Positions 38,761-38,774 of a DNA stretch of 38,774 nucleotides are shown in pieces; position 1 is the first letter of the stretch, and the number at the start of each line of letters is the position of its first letter. Source of the stretch: a virus; IMG/VR virus record IMGVR_UViG_3300020428_002788, positions 1-38,774 of that record; one strand, 5' to 3'. Below the pieces are notes generated by a model. It searched no databases, was not told the DNA's origin, and saw nothing but the letters and a program-made list of their open reading frames with translations. A program made the translations under genes and the position numbers.

Positions 38761-38774
38761 ATGGAAATTTATAT

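Noticed and set aside
1-38774. tRNA genes and attachment sites
   Set aside because: No gap between genes is large enough for a tRNA with visible cloverleaf, and no direct repeats or integrase gene were seen.

Overview
This window is a stretch of a T4-like myovirus (Caudoviricetes) genome. It is AT-rich (roughly two thirds A+T by eye), almost without intergenic space, and probably comes from a marine phage of a Gram-negative host. The right third has the canonical T4 order on the + strand: neck gp13 and gp14, tail completion gp15, terminase gp16 and gp17, tail sheath gp18, tail tube gp19, portal gp20, prohead core gp67 and gp68 (both tentative), protease gp21, scaffold gp22, major capsid gp23. 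Consensus T4-type late promoters (TATAAATA) precede several virion genes, and two hairpin terminators are visible (after gp19 and after gp23).

Layout. 1-2249 (- strand): the start of a partial gene, a GNAT-like protein with a DUF1289 Cys4 motif inside it, and two paralogous DxD glycosyltransferases. 2263-2856: a SAM methyltransferase-like gene. 2891-16935 (+): fibre and adhesin genes, including a 1034-aa repeat fibre, a 1377-aa protein with eight CBM5/12-like repeats and a likely beta-helix, and four glycine-rich proteins with 119 cysteines among 1519 residues arranged A-B-B-A. 17024-25681: an accessory metabolic island. 25749-38708 (+): the neck, packaging, tail and head cluster.

The accessory island is the striking part. 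A + strand operon behind a sigma70-like promoter encodes a GT9-like (heptosyltransferase-type) glycosyltransferase, a full NodU/TobZ-family carbamoyltransferase and a 2-oxoglutarate/Fe(II) dioxygenase. A - strand operon encodes the separated nucleotidyltransferase and kinase halves of HldE, a GmhB-like HAD phosphatase, an HldD-like epimerase, a sugar-isomerase-type cupin and a short Kae1-domain-only carbamoyltransferase. Together these could make ADP-heptose from sedoheptulose phosphate, apart from the GmhA step, then transfer and carbamoylate the sugar. A two-gene bilin cassette, heme oxygenase plus a PcyA-lineage ferredoxin-dependent bilin reductase (PcyX-like), lies on the + strand in the middle of the - strand heptose operon and splits it.

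Host. The heptose genes point to a Gram-negative host, and DUF1289 is mainly proteobacterial. PcyX-type reductases are known from uncultured oceanic phages thought to infect heterotrophic alphaproteobacteria. A marine alphaproteobacterium is therefore a reasonable inference, but a cyanobacterial host cannot be excluded from the sequence alone. All assignments were made by reading motifs and gene order; no alignment or database search was run.
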